Positions 1 through 6,754 of a stretch of 14,787 nucleotides of DNA are shown here, one piece after another. A model generated the notes under the pieces. That model ran no database searches and was not told the origin of the DNA. It saw nothing but the letters and a program-made list of their open reading frames with translations. This DNA is from Holophagales bacterium UBA5066 (GTDB lineage Bacteria; Acidobacteriota; Thermoanaerobaculia; UBA5066), in assembly GCA_002414905.1 (NCBI GenBank), contig DIAY01000206.1, positions 1 to 14,787 on the forward strand. Direction: 5' to 3'. Every line of letters starts with the position of its first letter. Positions within the stretch are counted from its first letter, which is position 1. The translations under genes were made by a program, and so were the position numbers.

Positions 1-2
1 TG

Positions 3-203
3 CTCCTCTCGAACCGTTTCGTGCCGCTCGCCCTCGCGCTCCTGGCCCCGATCGCCGTCTCGATCACCCTCTACCATCTCCTCCTCGACCCGGCGTTCCT
101 CTGGATCGTGCCGGTCGTCGCCGGGCTCGAGGGGTTCCTGCTCTGGTCCTACCGGGAAAGCTTCCGAGGGCTCCTCGTGCGGGACGCACGGCCTCGGGCC
201 TGA
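3..203 (+). CDS. DoxX-like membrane protein, C-terminal part (5' end outside window)
   Basis: This reading frame is open from the left edge and ends at TGA 201-203, so only about 66 C-terminal residues are visible. They contain a hydrophobic stretch (LALALLAPIAVSITLYHLLL), a short polar turn (DP), a second hydrophobic helix (FLWIVPVVAGLEGFLLW) and a basic tail (YRESFRGLLVRD). This helix-DP-helix-basic-tail pattern resembles the end of small DoxX/SURF4-type four-helix membrane proteins, which are associated with redox or thiosulfate metabolism in some members, though most are uncharacterised. The GTG at 21 is probably internal, because the frame upstream of it is equally hydrophobic and in the same style. 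The gene converges with the lipoprotein on the other strand, with one base between their stop codons. Family assignment is moderate; role unknown. Confidence 0.6.
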   Translation, partial: LLSNRFVPLALALLAPIAVSITLYHLLLDPAFLWIVPVVAGLEGFLLWSYRESFRGLLVRDARPRA

Positions 204-204
204 G

Positions 205-765
205 TCAGCGCCGGCCCTCGGCCTTCGCCAGCTCCGCTTCGTAGCGGGAGTTCTCCCACACGCGTGGTGACGGATCCGCCGCCGGCCCTTTCTCGAGAAA
301 GGTGACGGTTCGGACGACGAGCCGGACCTCGGAGGCCTGGTCGACGCGCGAGAGGAACATCGTCTCGAGCGTGACACCCGGATCGATCGCCTTCAGCGGG
401 CTCCCGAATGCGACGTCCTGGTTCTCGCCCGGGAGGGCCTTTCCGTTCCCGCCGAGGTAGACGACCGTTGCGATGACGCGGCGAACCGGAAGGTCGGAGA
501 CGTTGCGGATCGTCGCCCGGTAGGTGGGAAGCGGGGGGTGGCCCTGAACTGCGACGGCGCTCAGCTCCAGGGGCGGCCGTCCAGCGGCCTCGAGCCGCTC
601 GAGCGGTTCGGGGGGACGGGCCGGGCGCACCGGCGTGGGAGTCGGTTCCGACGGCGGGCGGACGGGCGACAGGCCGGGAGGAGATTGTTGGTACGTGACA
701 TCTCCGCACGCGACGCAAAACGCCCCAAGGCCGAGGTACAGAATGAACGCGACGCGAGCTCTCAC
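205..765 (-). CDS. Putative exported lipoprotein, hypothetical (start revised to GTG 765)
   Basis: I place the start at GTG 763-765 (186 residues). The longer frame from ATG 807 begins inside a terminator hairpin, whereas GTG 765 has TAACGT 7 nt upstream (leaderless pattern) and gives a compact signal peptide: Arg2 and Arg4, hydrophobic residues 5-19, then Cys17 and Cys20. Cys20 is preceded by V-A, a partial lipobox whose -3 residue is Cys instead of Leu, so lipidation is probable but unproven. Residues about 27-51 are a Pro-rich linker, typical of a tether. Residues about 75-175 look like a small beta-sandwich (YRATIRNVSDLPVRRV ... VTLETMFLSRV), reminiscent of FxLYD-type domains in cell-surface proteins. 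There is no catalytic motif. It is convergent with the DoxX-like gene and downstream of two minus-strand terminators, so it is probably transcribed alone. Function unknown. Confidence 0.65.
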   Translation of the reverse strand: MRARVAFILYLGLGAFCVACGDVTYQQSPPGLSPVRPPSEPTPTPVRPARPPEPLERLEAAGRPPLELSAVAVQGHPPLPTYRATIRNVSDLPVRRVIATVVYLGGNGKALPGENQDVAFGSPLKAIDPGVTLETMFLSRVDQASEVRLVVRTVTFLEKGPAADPSPRVWENSRYEAELAKAEGRR

Positions 766-772
766 GCTGCGG

Positions 773-778
773 ACGTTA
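773..778 (-). promoter_or_regulatory. Candidate -10 box of the lipoprotein gene
   Basis: On the minus strand TAACGT is followed by 7 nt and then GTG 765. It has the same layout as the boxes before several other genes here (TAnnnT, 6-8 nt, start). No convincing -35 is visible, and it lies just after the T tract of the terminator. Confidence 0.35.
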
Positions 779-780
779 CC

Positions 781-824
781 GAAAAAAAGCTGCCGGGAGC
801 GAGCCATTGAGCTTCGCTCCCGGC
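781..824 (-). terminator. Intrinsic terminator (minus strand) overlapping an upstream ATG
   Basis: Arms 792-804 and 811-824 pair over 13 bp with a single one-base bulge around a 6-nt loop. On the minus strand the stem is followed directly by AGCTTTTTTTC (791-781). A GC-rich stem plus seven T residues is a textbook rho-independent terminator. The loop contains the ATG at 807 that would otherwise be read as the lipoprotein start. It would stop any minus-strand transcript coming from 825-951. Confidence 0.8.
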
Positions 825-951
825 GTCCCTGGCCTGCGGAGAGGGGGGCGGCGGAGAGTGGTTCCCCGCCGACCAGGGGTAGTCAGGTCTGTCGGTGGAA
901 GGAGTTTCCCGGGTTTGCCAGTCCCTTGCCGAGAATGTGTATCCCGCTTTT
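825..951 (-). other. Unexplained spacer between two minus-strand terminators (candidate small RNA)
   Basis: This stretch has no supported gene. It is closed upstream by the aminotransferase terminator and downstream by a second strong terminator, both acting on the minus strand, which is the arrangement expected of an independent short transcript. Local pairing exists on the minus strand: CCCC 879-876 with GGGG 867-864, CCGAC 895-891 with GTCGG 873-869 (these two nest), and CTGGC 921-917 with GCCAG 833-829 as an outer stem. A weak TTGCAT and TACACA pair lies near the upstream edge at 15-nt spacing, below optimum. I do not recognise a known RNA family. An untranslated spacer is the alternative. 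Confidence 0.3.
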
Positions 952-993
952 CGAAAATGCAAGGGCCGGTTTTCCGATCAAACCGGCCCTTGC
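952..993 (-). terminator. Intrinsic terminator of the aminotransferase gene
   Basis: A perfect 14-bp inverted repeat, 959-972 with 980-993, encloses a 7-nt loop 18 nt after the aminotransferase stop codon. On the minus strand it is followed by ATTTTCGA, a short T tract. TTTTCGAAAA at 948-957 is itself a 10-bp palindrome overlapping the tail. Position, perfect stem and tail together make termination of the aminotransferase transcript likely. Confidence 0.75.
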
Positions 994-1011
994 GTGGCCT
1001 CTTTGCGCAGG

Positions 1012-2241
1012 TCAGAGCCCTCGTGCGGCCCGATATGCGGGGATGGCTGCCTCGAGGATGCGGCAGGACGCGGTGAGGTCCTCCGCCTTCAGGACGTAGG
1101 CAATCCGAACCTCGTCCTTGCCGAGGCCGGGCGTCGCGTAAAAGCCGTCGGCGGGGGCGACCATGACCGTGGCTCCGTCGAGCTGGAAGTCGGTGAGGAG
1201 CCACTTGGCGAAGTCCTCGCTGTCCTTCACCGGAAGGCGGGCGACGAAGTAGAAGGCCCCCTCGGGCTTGCGGAAGAAGATGCCGGGAATCTTCGTCAGC
1301 TCCGTGAAGAGGATGTCGCGCCGGTGGCCATACTCGGTGACGACGCCCTTGACGTAGTCGGGGCCCAGAAGCGCGGCGCCCGGTGCGATCGCCTGCGCGA
1401 GCCCGGGAGGAGAGAGGCGCCCCTGGGCCATGTGGAGGCACGACTGGTAGACGTCCGCGTTGCGCGTGACGAGGCAGCCGAGCCGGATGCCGCAGGCGCT
1501 GTAGCGTTTGGAGAGGCTGTCGACGACGATGACGACGTCCTCGTAGCCCGGCAGGGAAAGAGCGCTCGTGATCTCGCGGCCGTCGTAGACGAACTCCCGG
1601 TAGACCTCGTCGGAGATGAGGAAGAGACCGTGGTCGCGACAGAAGTCGGCCACCCGGACGAGCTCCTCCTTCGAGTAGACGGTGCCGGTCGGGTTGTTCG
1701 GGTTACAGAGGAGAACAGCCTTCGTTTTCGGTGTGAGGGCCTTCTCCCACTCCTCGCGGGACGGGAGGTGGAAGCCGTCATCGGCGCGGGTGACGATCGG
1801 CGTCAGCTCGATGCCCCCCATCGCCGCGAAGGCACGGTAGTTCGTGTAGAAGGGCTCGACGAGGAGGACCTGGTCCCCCACTTCGCAGCAGGCCATGAAT
1901 GCGAACTGGATCGCCTCACTCCCGCCCGTCGTCGTGATGACCTGGCTCCGCGTCAGCTCGACGCCGCGGCCGCGGTAGTAGCCGATGAAGAAGTCGAGGC
2001 ACTCGTTGGTGCCGTTCGACGGCGTGTAGGCGAAGGTCTTGTCGTGGATCTGCGAGAGGCGCTCCCTCATGGGAGCGGGAGTCTCGAGGTCGGGCTGGCC
2101 GATGTTCAGGTGGTAGACCTTCACACCGCGCTTCTTCGCCGCTTCGGCGAACGAGGCGAGCTTGCGGATGGGGGAGGCGGGAACGCGCCGGCCCCGCTCC
2201 GAGACGCGGGGGACGGCTTTTTCAGCGGTCTGGACGCTCAT
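1012..2241 (-). CDS. Pyridoxal-phosphate aminotransferase, class I/II (aspartate aminotransferase family)
   Basis: The 409-residue protein matches fold-type I aminotransferases over its full length. Visible hallmarks are the substrate-binding loop IGQPD (47-51), the cofactor Asn in NPNNPTG (180-186), Asp211 in SDEVY, which pairs with the pyridine nitrogen, the Schiff-base Lys245 in SLSKRYSACGIRLG, and Arg379 in EVRIAYV, which holds the alpha-carboxylate. It should be a soluble cytoplasmic enzyme transferring an amino group between an amino acid and a 2-oxo acid; sequence alone does not settle whether aspartate, aromatic or alanine-type substrates are used. The ATG start has no Shine-Dalgarno, but TAATCT sits 7 nt upstream. 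It lies 61 bp after the gamma-glutamyltransferase gene on the same strand and ends at its own terminator. Family certain, substrate uncertain. Confidence 0.93.
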   Translation of the reverse strand: MSVQTAEKAVPRVSERGRRVPASPIRKLASFAEAAKKRGVKVYHLNIGQPDLETPAPMRERLSQIHDKTFAYTPSNGTNECLDFFIGYYRGRGVELTRSQVITTTGGSEAIQFAFMACCEVGDQVLLVEPFYTNYRAFAAMGGIELTPIVTRADDGFHLPSREEWEKALTPKTKAVLLCNPNNPTGTVYSKEELVRVADFCRDHGLFLISDEVYREFVYDGREITSALSLPGYEDVVIVVDSLSKRYSACGIRLGCLVTRNADVYQSCLHMAQGRLSPPGLAQAIAPGAALLGPDYVKGVVTEYGHRRDILFTELTKIPGIFFRKPEGAFYFVARLPVKDSEDFAKWLLTDFQLDGATVMVAPADGFYATPGLGKDEVRIAYVLKAEDLTASCRILEAAIPAYRAARGL

Positions 2242-2248
2242 GGCGGAC

Positions 2249-2254
2249 AGATTA
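2249..2254 (-). promoter_or_regulatory. Candidate -10 box of the aminotransferase gene
   Basis: Minus-strand TAATCT followed by a 7-nt spacer and the ATG at 2241, which would put the transcription start on the start codon. No TTGACA-like box is visible 17 bp upstream, where the sequence is a GC palindrome (CCCGGCCGGG). The identical hexamer stands before the sigma-factor gene. Confidence 0.4.
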
Positions 2255-2302
2255 CACCGCTCTCGGGCCCGGCCGGGACTCTATGAGCGAGCTCCCGACC
2301 AA

Positions 2303-4000
2303 TCAGAAGCCGGCGGCCGCCCCGTCCTTGCGCTTCTCCGTCGCGCCGAGGAAAAAGCCCGTCGCCGGATCGCGGGCGATCGCCTGGTAGCCCCCGTAGG
2401 CGCCGGCGGGCTCCCGGCCGAGCCGGTGACCGCGTCTCATCAGCTCCTCCAGAACTGGTTCCCCGAGTCCCTCCTCGAGGAAGAGCTCGCCGCCGTCCTT
2501 CATCACCGTCCCGGTCGGCTCGCTCGATCCGGTGTGGTGGAAGCGGATGGCGTCGCCGGTTTCCTGGAGGTTCATGCCGAAGTCGACGAGGTTCACGACG
2601 ACCTGCGCGTGGCCTTGCGGCTGCATGTCGCCCCCCATCAGGCCGAAGGCCATGAGCGGCTGGCCGTCCTTCGTCAGGAACGCCGGGATGATCGTCTGGA
2701 ACGGGCGTTTCCCGGGTTCGAGATAGTTCGGGTGGCCCTTCTTCAGGGAGAAGAGGCCACCCCGGTCCTGGAGGCCGATGCCGAGCGCCGGCACGGCGTA
2801 TCCGGAGCCGAACCCGGTGTAGTTGCTCTGGATGAGGGAGACCATCAGACCCGATTCGTCGGCCGCGCAGAGGTAGGTCGTCTCCTTCCGGTTCAGGACG
2901 GCCTCCTCGTCGGGCGGGTCCTCGCGGGAGGCGCGCTTCAGGTCGATTTTCTTCACCCGCTCCTTCGCGTACTCCTTCGAGAGGAGCCGTTCGAGCGGCA
3001 GCTTCACGAAGGCGGGGTCGGCGTAGTAGCGGGCCCGGTCGGCGTAGGCGACCTTCTTGGCCTCGACCATCACGTGCCAGAAGTCGGCACTGCCACGTCC
3101 CATCTTCGCAAGGTCGAACCTCTCGAGGAGGTTCAGCATCTGGAGGGCGGCGAGCCCCTGGGTGTTCGGAGGCAGCTCCCAGACGTCGTAGCCGCGGTAG
3201 TTCGTCGACATGGGAGCGTCCCAGGTCGAGCGGTGGCGGACGAAGTCCTCCTTCGCGAAGAAGCCACCGTTGGCCTTCGAGAAGGTGACGATGGCGTCGG
3301 CGAACTCGCCTTCCCAGTAAGACCGCTTTTTCGCGGCGAGGAGCCGGAGTGTCTTCGCAAGCGCCGGGTTGCGGAACCTCTCGCCCTCCCTGGGTGCCTT
3401 GCCGCCCGGCAGGAAGACCTCGGCGAAGCCGGGCTTGTCCTTGAACCGGCGGACCGAAGCCCCCCAGCTCGACGCGATAACGGGAGAAAGAGGGAAGCCC
3501 TCCTCGGCGTAGCGGATCGCCGGAGCGAGGACCTCGGCAAGCGGGAGCTTTCCGTAGCGGGCGTGCAGCTCGAGCCAGCCGTCGCCGGCCCCCGGCACCG
3601 TCCACGAGTAAGGGCTGTAGAGCGGGATCGTCCCGTCGGCGAGCGGCGGGACCTTGTCGGCCGTGAGTGCCAGCGGCGCGCGCCCGGAGGCGTTCAGGCC
3701 GACGACCTTCTTCTGCGCCGGGTCCCAGAGGATCACGAAGAGGTCTCCTCCGAGACCGTTCGCCGTCGGCTCCATCAGGCCGAGGCAGGCGTTCGTGGCG
3801 ATCGCGGCGTCGACGGCGCTCCCGCCCTTGCGAAGGGTCTCGACGCCCGCCTCTGTGCAGAGGGGTTGCGCGCTGGCGACCATTCCGTGCTCTGCCCAGA
3901 CGGGAGATCGGGTCGCCGTACCGCGGCCCTTCGGCGGCCAGTCAGCGAGGAGCGGGAGGGCGACGGCGAGGGTGAGAAGGGTGACGAGGGACGCTCGCAT
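2303..4000 (-). CDS. Gamma-glutamyltransferase family protein (YwrD-like subtype), exported
   Basis: The 565-residue protein starts with a cleavable-looking signal peptide (residues 1-19, ending LPLLA), so it acts outside the cytoplasmic membrane. The Ntn-hydrolase layout is clear: N-terminal region with GGSAVDAAIAT (59-69) and GLGGDLF (82-88), then the self-cleavage site KETTYLCAADESG with Thr374 as the likely N-terminal nucleophile of the small subunit. Arg107 (SGRAP) is the candidate gamma-carboxylate binder. The C-terminal part has RPFQTIIPAF (432-441) and GLMGGDMQPQGHAQ (453-466). That motif, in place of the serine-rich and GSPGG motifs of the E. coli enzyme, marks the YwrD-like branch. 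Family members hydrolyse or transfer gamma-glutamyl groups (glutathione, gamma-glutamyl peptides) and some are acylases, so the substrate is open. TACGAT lies 6 nt before the ATG, without a Shine-Dalgarno. Confidence 0.92.
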   Translation of the reverse strand: MRASLVTLLTLAVALPLLADWPPKGRGTATRSPVWAEHGMVASAQPLCTEAGVETLRKGGSAVDAAIATNACLGLMEPTANGLGGDLFVILWDPAQKKVVGLNASGRAPLALTADKVPPLADGTIPLYSPYSWTVPGAGDGWLELHARYGKLPLAEVLAPAIRYAEEGFPLSPVIASSWGASVRRFKDKPGFAEVFLPGGKAPREGERFRNPALAKTLRLLAAKKRSYWEGEFADAIVTFSKANGGFFAKEDFVRHRSTWDAPMSTNYRGYDVWELPPNTQGLAALQMLNLLERFDLAKMGRGSADFWHVMVEAKKVAYADRARYYADPAFVKLPLERLLSKEYAKERVKKIDLKRASREDPPDEEAVLNRKETTYLCAADESGLMVSLIQSNYTGFGSGYAVPALGIGLQDRGGLFSLKKGHPNYLEPGKRPFQTIIPAFLTKDGQPLMAFGLMGGDMQPQGHAQVVVNLVDFGMNLQETGDAIRFHHTGSSEPTGTVMKDGGELFLEEGLGEPVLEELMRRGHRLGREPAGAYGGYQAIARDPATGFFLGATEKRKDGAAAGF

Positions 4001-4006
4001 GCCGGA

Positions 4007-4012
4007 ATCGTA
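4007..4012 (-). promoter_or_regulatory. Candidate -10 box of the gamma-glutamyltransferase gene
   Basis: Minus-strand TACGAT (four of six matches to TATAAT) followed by a 6-nt spacer and ATG 4000. It lies in the 88-bp divergent gap to the kinase gene. A CTAACA is present 19 bp upstream, too far for a good -35. Confidence 0.4.
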
Positions 4013-4088
4013 CGCGGAGCGGGTTCGAAGCTGTTAGCCCGTTCCGACCTGCGGCTCCGAAGCGATCAAGCGGATAATCACCGCGCCC

Positions 4089-6659
4089 GTGAGGAACCTC
4101 GATCCCCGCGAGAAGCGCATCGTTGCAGCGGCGTTCGCCCTGGCGCTCGTGGTCTCGCTCGTCTGGACGGCCTGGCTCGCCCATCTCGGGTTGGAGAGTG
4201 GGCGAGTGGCGCCGCCGCGGCTCGTCCTCGCGTTCCTCGTCTTCGGGGTCCACTACGTCGGCGCGGTCGTCGTCCTCCTCAAGCGACCGTTCGACCCGGC
4301 GAACCGCGCCCTCTTCCCGTTCCTGACGCTCCTCGGCGTCCTGAACGCGGGAAGGATTATCGGCGCCGTCTCCTTTGGCACGACCCTCGAGGACCGGATC
4401 GCCTTCGTCGGGTCGGCCGCCGTCTACTTCGTCGCGCTCGGCTGGATCCTCGTCACGATCGGCGGCTTCTTCCCGGTCACACGTCTCCAGCGGCCCGGGC
4501 ATGCCTACTTCGTCGCCACTCTCGTCACACTCGTCCCTCTCGCGTTCCACCTCCGCCGGTGGTGGCTCGAAGGGGGAGGCGCCGCACCGGGCGGGGCTTG
4601 GCGAACCTGGACCGCCGTCGCCGCCCTCGCCGTCAACCTTTTCATCTTCGTCTACCTCCTCTCTCTCGCCTGGGTGGCGCGTCGGGAGGACGTGAGACGC
4701 CGCGCGCGGGTCGTCCTCGTGGCCGTCGTCCTCTACATCGGCCTCTACATCTTCTTGCGCGACATCCCGGCCGTCGCGGGCGCAGCCCCGCTCCTGCCCG
4801 TCTGGGCTCTCGCGTCGGTTTCCGTCCTCCTCCCGCTGTCCCTCATCGTCGCCGCCACCCGCTTCCGCCTCTTCGAGGTCGACCGCCTCATCCGCCGGAG
4901 CGCTTCCTACGCCATCGCCTCCGGCGCCCTCGTCGTCCTTCTCCTGGCGGGCGTTCCCACTCTGACGGCGATCGTGGCCCTCGTCTCGCCCGCCCTGCGG
5001 GGGACGCTCACGACGGCCCTCGTCGCCGTTCTCCTCTTTCTCGTTTTCGACCCGCTCCGGAAGAGGGCGCAGATCGCGCTCGACAGGAAGTTCCGGCAGG
5101 GCGCGTACGACCCGGCGCAGCTCGTCACCGACATCGTCGGCGACCTGAGGGACGCGAATGAGGACCTCGCGGCGGACGTCCTTTACCGACTCGCCGCAGC
5201 CCATCGGCCAGACCGGCAGGCCTTCTGGGTCTTCGCGTTCGAGGCGCCCGGCGCGGCAGTCCGCCCGGTGACGACCGGCGCCCTCGCCGACGTTCCCGAG
5301 CTGGACCGGACGGCGGTCCTGCCGCTCTCGGATCCGGCCGAGGCGCGAAATTCGTTCCACGCCCTGACGACCGACGGCGGCGATCCACCCTACATAGAAG
5401 GGGAGCTCGCAAACACGCTCCGCGCCGCCGGGTTTGCCGCCGCGATGCCCCTCTTCTCGGGTGACGGCGAGCCCCTCGGTCTCATCGCCCTGGGTGTGAA
5501 GCGAACGGGGGAGGCCTACGTCCCGGAAGAGGCGCGCATCCTCGGCACGGTCGCCGGACACGTTGCGCTCGCCCTCGAGAGGGCCGCGCTGACGAAGCAG
5601 GTGGACGAGGACCGCCGGGTGCGGGAGAAGGTCCTCGGGCACCTGCAGGAGGGAGGCGGAGGGGCGCTCTACGAGTGCGAACGATGCGGCCGGGTGGCGG
5701 ACGAGGATGATGTCGTCTGTCAGGCGGACGGGCACGCCGTGCGGATGACGCAGGCGATCCCGCGCCTCCTGGCCGGACGCTATCGTCTTGACCGGCGGCT
5801 GGGAGAAGGGGGCATGGGGACGGTGTACGCGGCCCGCGACATCCGCGGCAACAGGGACGTGGCCGTGAAGGTGATCCGCGCCGAGCACCTGACCGACCGG
5901 ACCGCCGTCGCCCGCTTCCGGCGCGAGGCCCGGCTGACGGCGCGCCTCGGCCACCCGAACGCCGTGGCCGTTTACGACTACGGCGAGCTGCGGCCCGGGG
6001 GCGCGTTCCTCGTGATGGAGCTCCTCCTCGGCGGCTCTCTCAGGAACGAGCTGATGCTGCGCAAGCCGATCCCGTTCCTGGAGACGGCCTGGGTCCTCGA
6101 CCGCTCCCTCGACGTCCTCGCCGCCGCGCACGCGGCGGGCCTCATCCACCGCGACGTGAAGCCCGACAACCTCTTCCTGACCCGCGGACCCGGGGGGACG
6201 ACGCGCCTGAAGCTCCTCGACTTCGGCCTCGCGCGCGAGACGAAGGCCGAGGCCCATCCCGAGAGCGGCGGGGCGATCTCCTCGGTGAGCATCCTCATGG
6301 GGACGCCCGGCTACATCGCGCCCGAGGTCGTCGCGGGAGCCGAGGCGACGCCCGGCTCCGACCAGTGGGCCATCGCCGCGACGGGCTTCGAGCTCCTGAC
6401 GGGCGTGAGACTGAAGTTCGAGCGGACGGAGATATCGCTGAAGACGCTCGTCGAGGAAGTCATCTCGATCGTCGGTACGGTCTCCTCCGGCGTCCCCGCG
6501 ACCTACGCCCGCTCGCTCGCGAAGGCGATGGCGGTCGACCCGGAGGACCGGTGGGTCTCCGTCGTCGCCCTCCGCCGCGCGCTCAACCGGAGTACCGGCG
6601 GACGGATTCCGGGGGACGGCGACGTGAGGTTCGAGGTCCTGGAGGACGAGACGCGGTGA
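4089..6659 (+). CDS. Membrane sensor Ser/Thr protein kinase (multi-TM, GAF-like, zinc-ribbon-like, kinase)
   Basis: The 856-residue protein has four parts. Residues about 11-320 hold 9-10 hydrophobic segments. They end in a juxtamembrane stretch (FEVDRLIRRSASYAI ... DPLRKRAQIALDRKFRQGAYD, 262-341) like that of multi-TM GAF histidine kinases. Residues about 355-500 are GAF-like (MPLFSGDGEPLGLIALGVKR). C530xxC533 and C544xxDGH form a zinc-ribbon-like knuckle whose fourth ligand is not Cys. Residues 565-833 are a complete Hanks-type kinase: glycine loop GEGGMGTVY (572-580), Lys594 in VAVK, Glu613, HRDVKPDN (687-694, catalytic Asp689), DFG (711-713), TPGYIAPE (739-746). It should phosphorylate cytoplasmic proteins in response to a membrane or GAF-bound signal. 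The kinase is at the C-terminus, unlike PknB types. The start is GTG 4089 with no clear Shine-Dalgarno; GATAAT stands 10 nt upstream. Targets are unknown. Confidence 0.9.
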   Translation: MRNLDPREKRIVAAAFALALVVSLVWTAWLAHLGLESGRVAPPRLVLAFLVFGVHYVGAVVVLLKRPFDPANRALFPFLTLLGVLNAGRIIGAVSFGTTLEDRIAFVGSAAVYFVALGWILVTIGGFFPVTRLQRPGHAYFVATLVTLVPLAFHLRRWWLEGGGAAPGGAWRTWTAVAALAVNLFIFVYLLSLAWVARREDVRRRARVVLVAVVLYIGLYIFLRDIPAVAGAAPLLPVWALASVSVLLPLSLIVAATRFRLFEVDRLIRRSASYAIASGALVVLLLAGVPTLTAIVALVSPALRGTLTTALVAVLLFLVFDPLRKRAQIALDRKFRQGAYDPAQLVTDIVGDLRDANEDLAADVLYRLAAAHRPDRQAFWVFAFEAPGAAVRPVTTGALADVPELDRTAVLPLSDPAEARNSFHALTTDGGDPPYIEGELANTLRAAGFAAAMPLFSGDGEPLGLIALGVKRTGEAYVPEEARILGTVAGHVALALERAALTKQVDEDRRVREKVLGHLQEGGGGALYECERCGRVADEDDVVCQADGHAVRMTQAIPRLLAGRYRLDRRLGEGGMGTVYAARDIRGNRDVAVKVIRAEHLTDRTAVARFRREARLTARLGHPNAVAVYDYGELRPGGAFLVMELLLGGSLRNELMLRKPIPFLETAWVLDRSLDVLAAAHAAGLIHRDVKPDNLFLTRGPGGTTRLKLLDFGLARETKAEAHPESGGAISSVSILMGTPGYIAPEVVAGAEATPGSDQWAIAATGFELLTGVRLKFERTEISLKTLVEEVISIVGTVSSGVPATYARSLAKAMAVDPEDRWVSVVALRRALNRSTGGRIPGDGDVRFEVLEDETR

Positions 6660-6663
6660 GCGG

Positions 6664-6689
6664 GGCGAGGCCGCGCCGACGGCCTCGCC
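6664..6689. terminator. Hairpin after the kinase gene, possible bidirectional terminator
   Basis: A perfect 10-bp stem (6664-6673 with 6680-6689) and a 6-nt loop begin 4 nt after the kinase stop codon, between convergent genes. There is no T tract on either strand, so it may only stabilise 3' ends or assist factor-dependent termination. Confidence 0.4.
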
Positions 6690-6708
6690 GTGGCTCTCCT
6701 GGCCCCTC

Positions 6709-6727
6709 CCCGCGGGCATCCCGCGGG
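6709..6727. repeat. Two adjacent copies of the palindrome CCCGCGGG
   Basis: CCCGCGGG occurs at 6709-6716 and 6720-6727, separated by CAT. Each copy is self-complementary and the pair can form an 8-bp hairpin. It lies between the convergent kinase and BRCT genes and could be part of their 3' ends. No T tract follows. Confidence 0.4.
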
Positions 6728-6754
6728 CGCTGGAATCGACCTGGCGTCCGGCTT

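Noticed and set aside
860..905. Resemblance to SRP RNA (GTCAGGTC...GGAAGGAG) and to the end of a cobalamin riboswitch on the plus strand
   Set aside because: The SRP tetraloop context does not fit and the riboswitch core is missing. On that strand the sequence would lead only into a convergent gene.
904..930. Resemblance of minus-strand GGGACTGGC to the 5' part of a ZTP riboswitch
   Set aside because: The conserved 3' half (CCGCCTGGGC-type) is absent at a sensible distance, and the downstream gene is not folate or purine related.
895..2286. Long plus-strand open frame opposite the aminotransferase gene
   Set aside because: It mirrors the enzyme on the other strand, has a repetitive charged composition (D, E, R, V, G) typical of the antisense of GC-rich genes, and shows no domain.
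2162..5161. 999-codon plus-strand open frame across the gamma-glutamyltransferase and the kinase start
   Set aside because: It spans two well-supported genes in other frames and turns into Arg/Pro-rich low-complexity sequence; stop codons are simply rare at this GC content.
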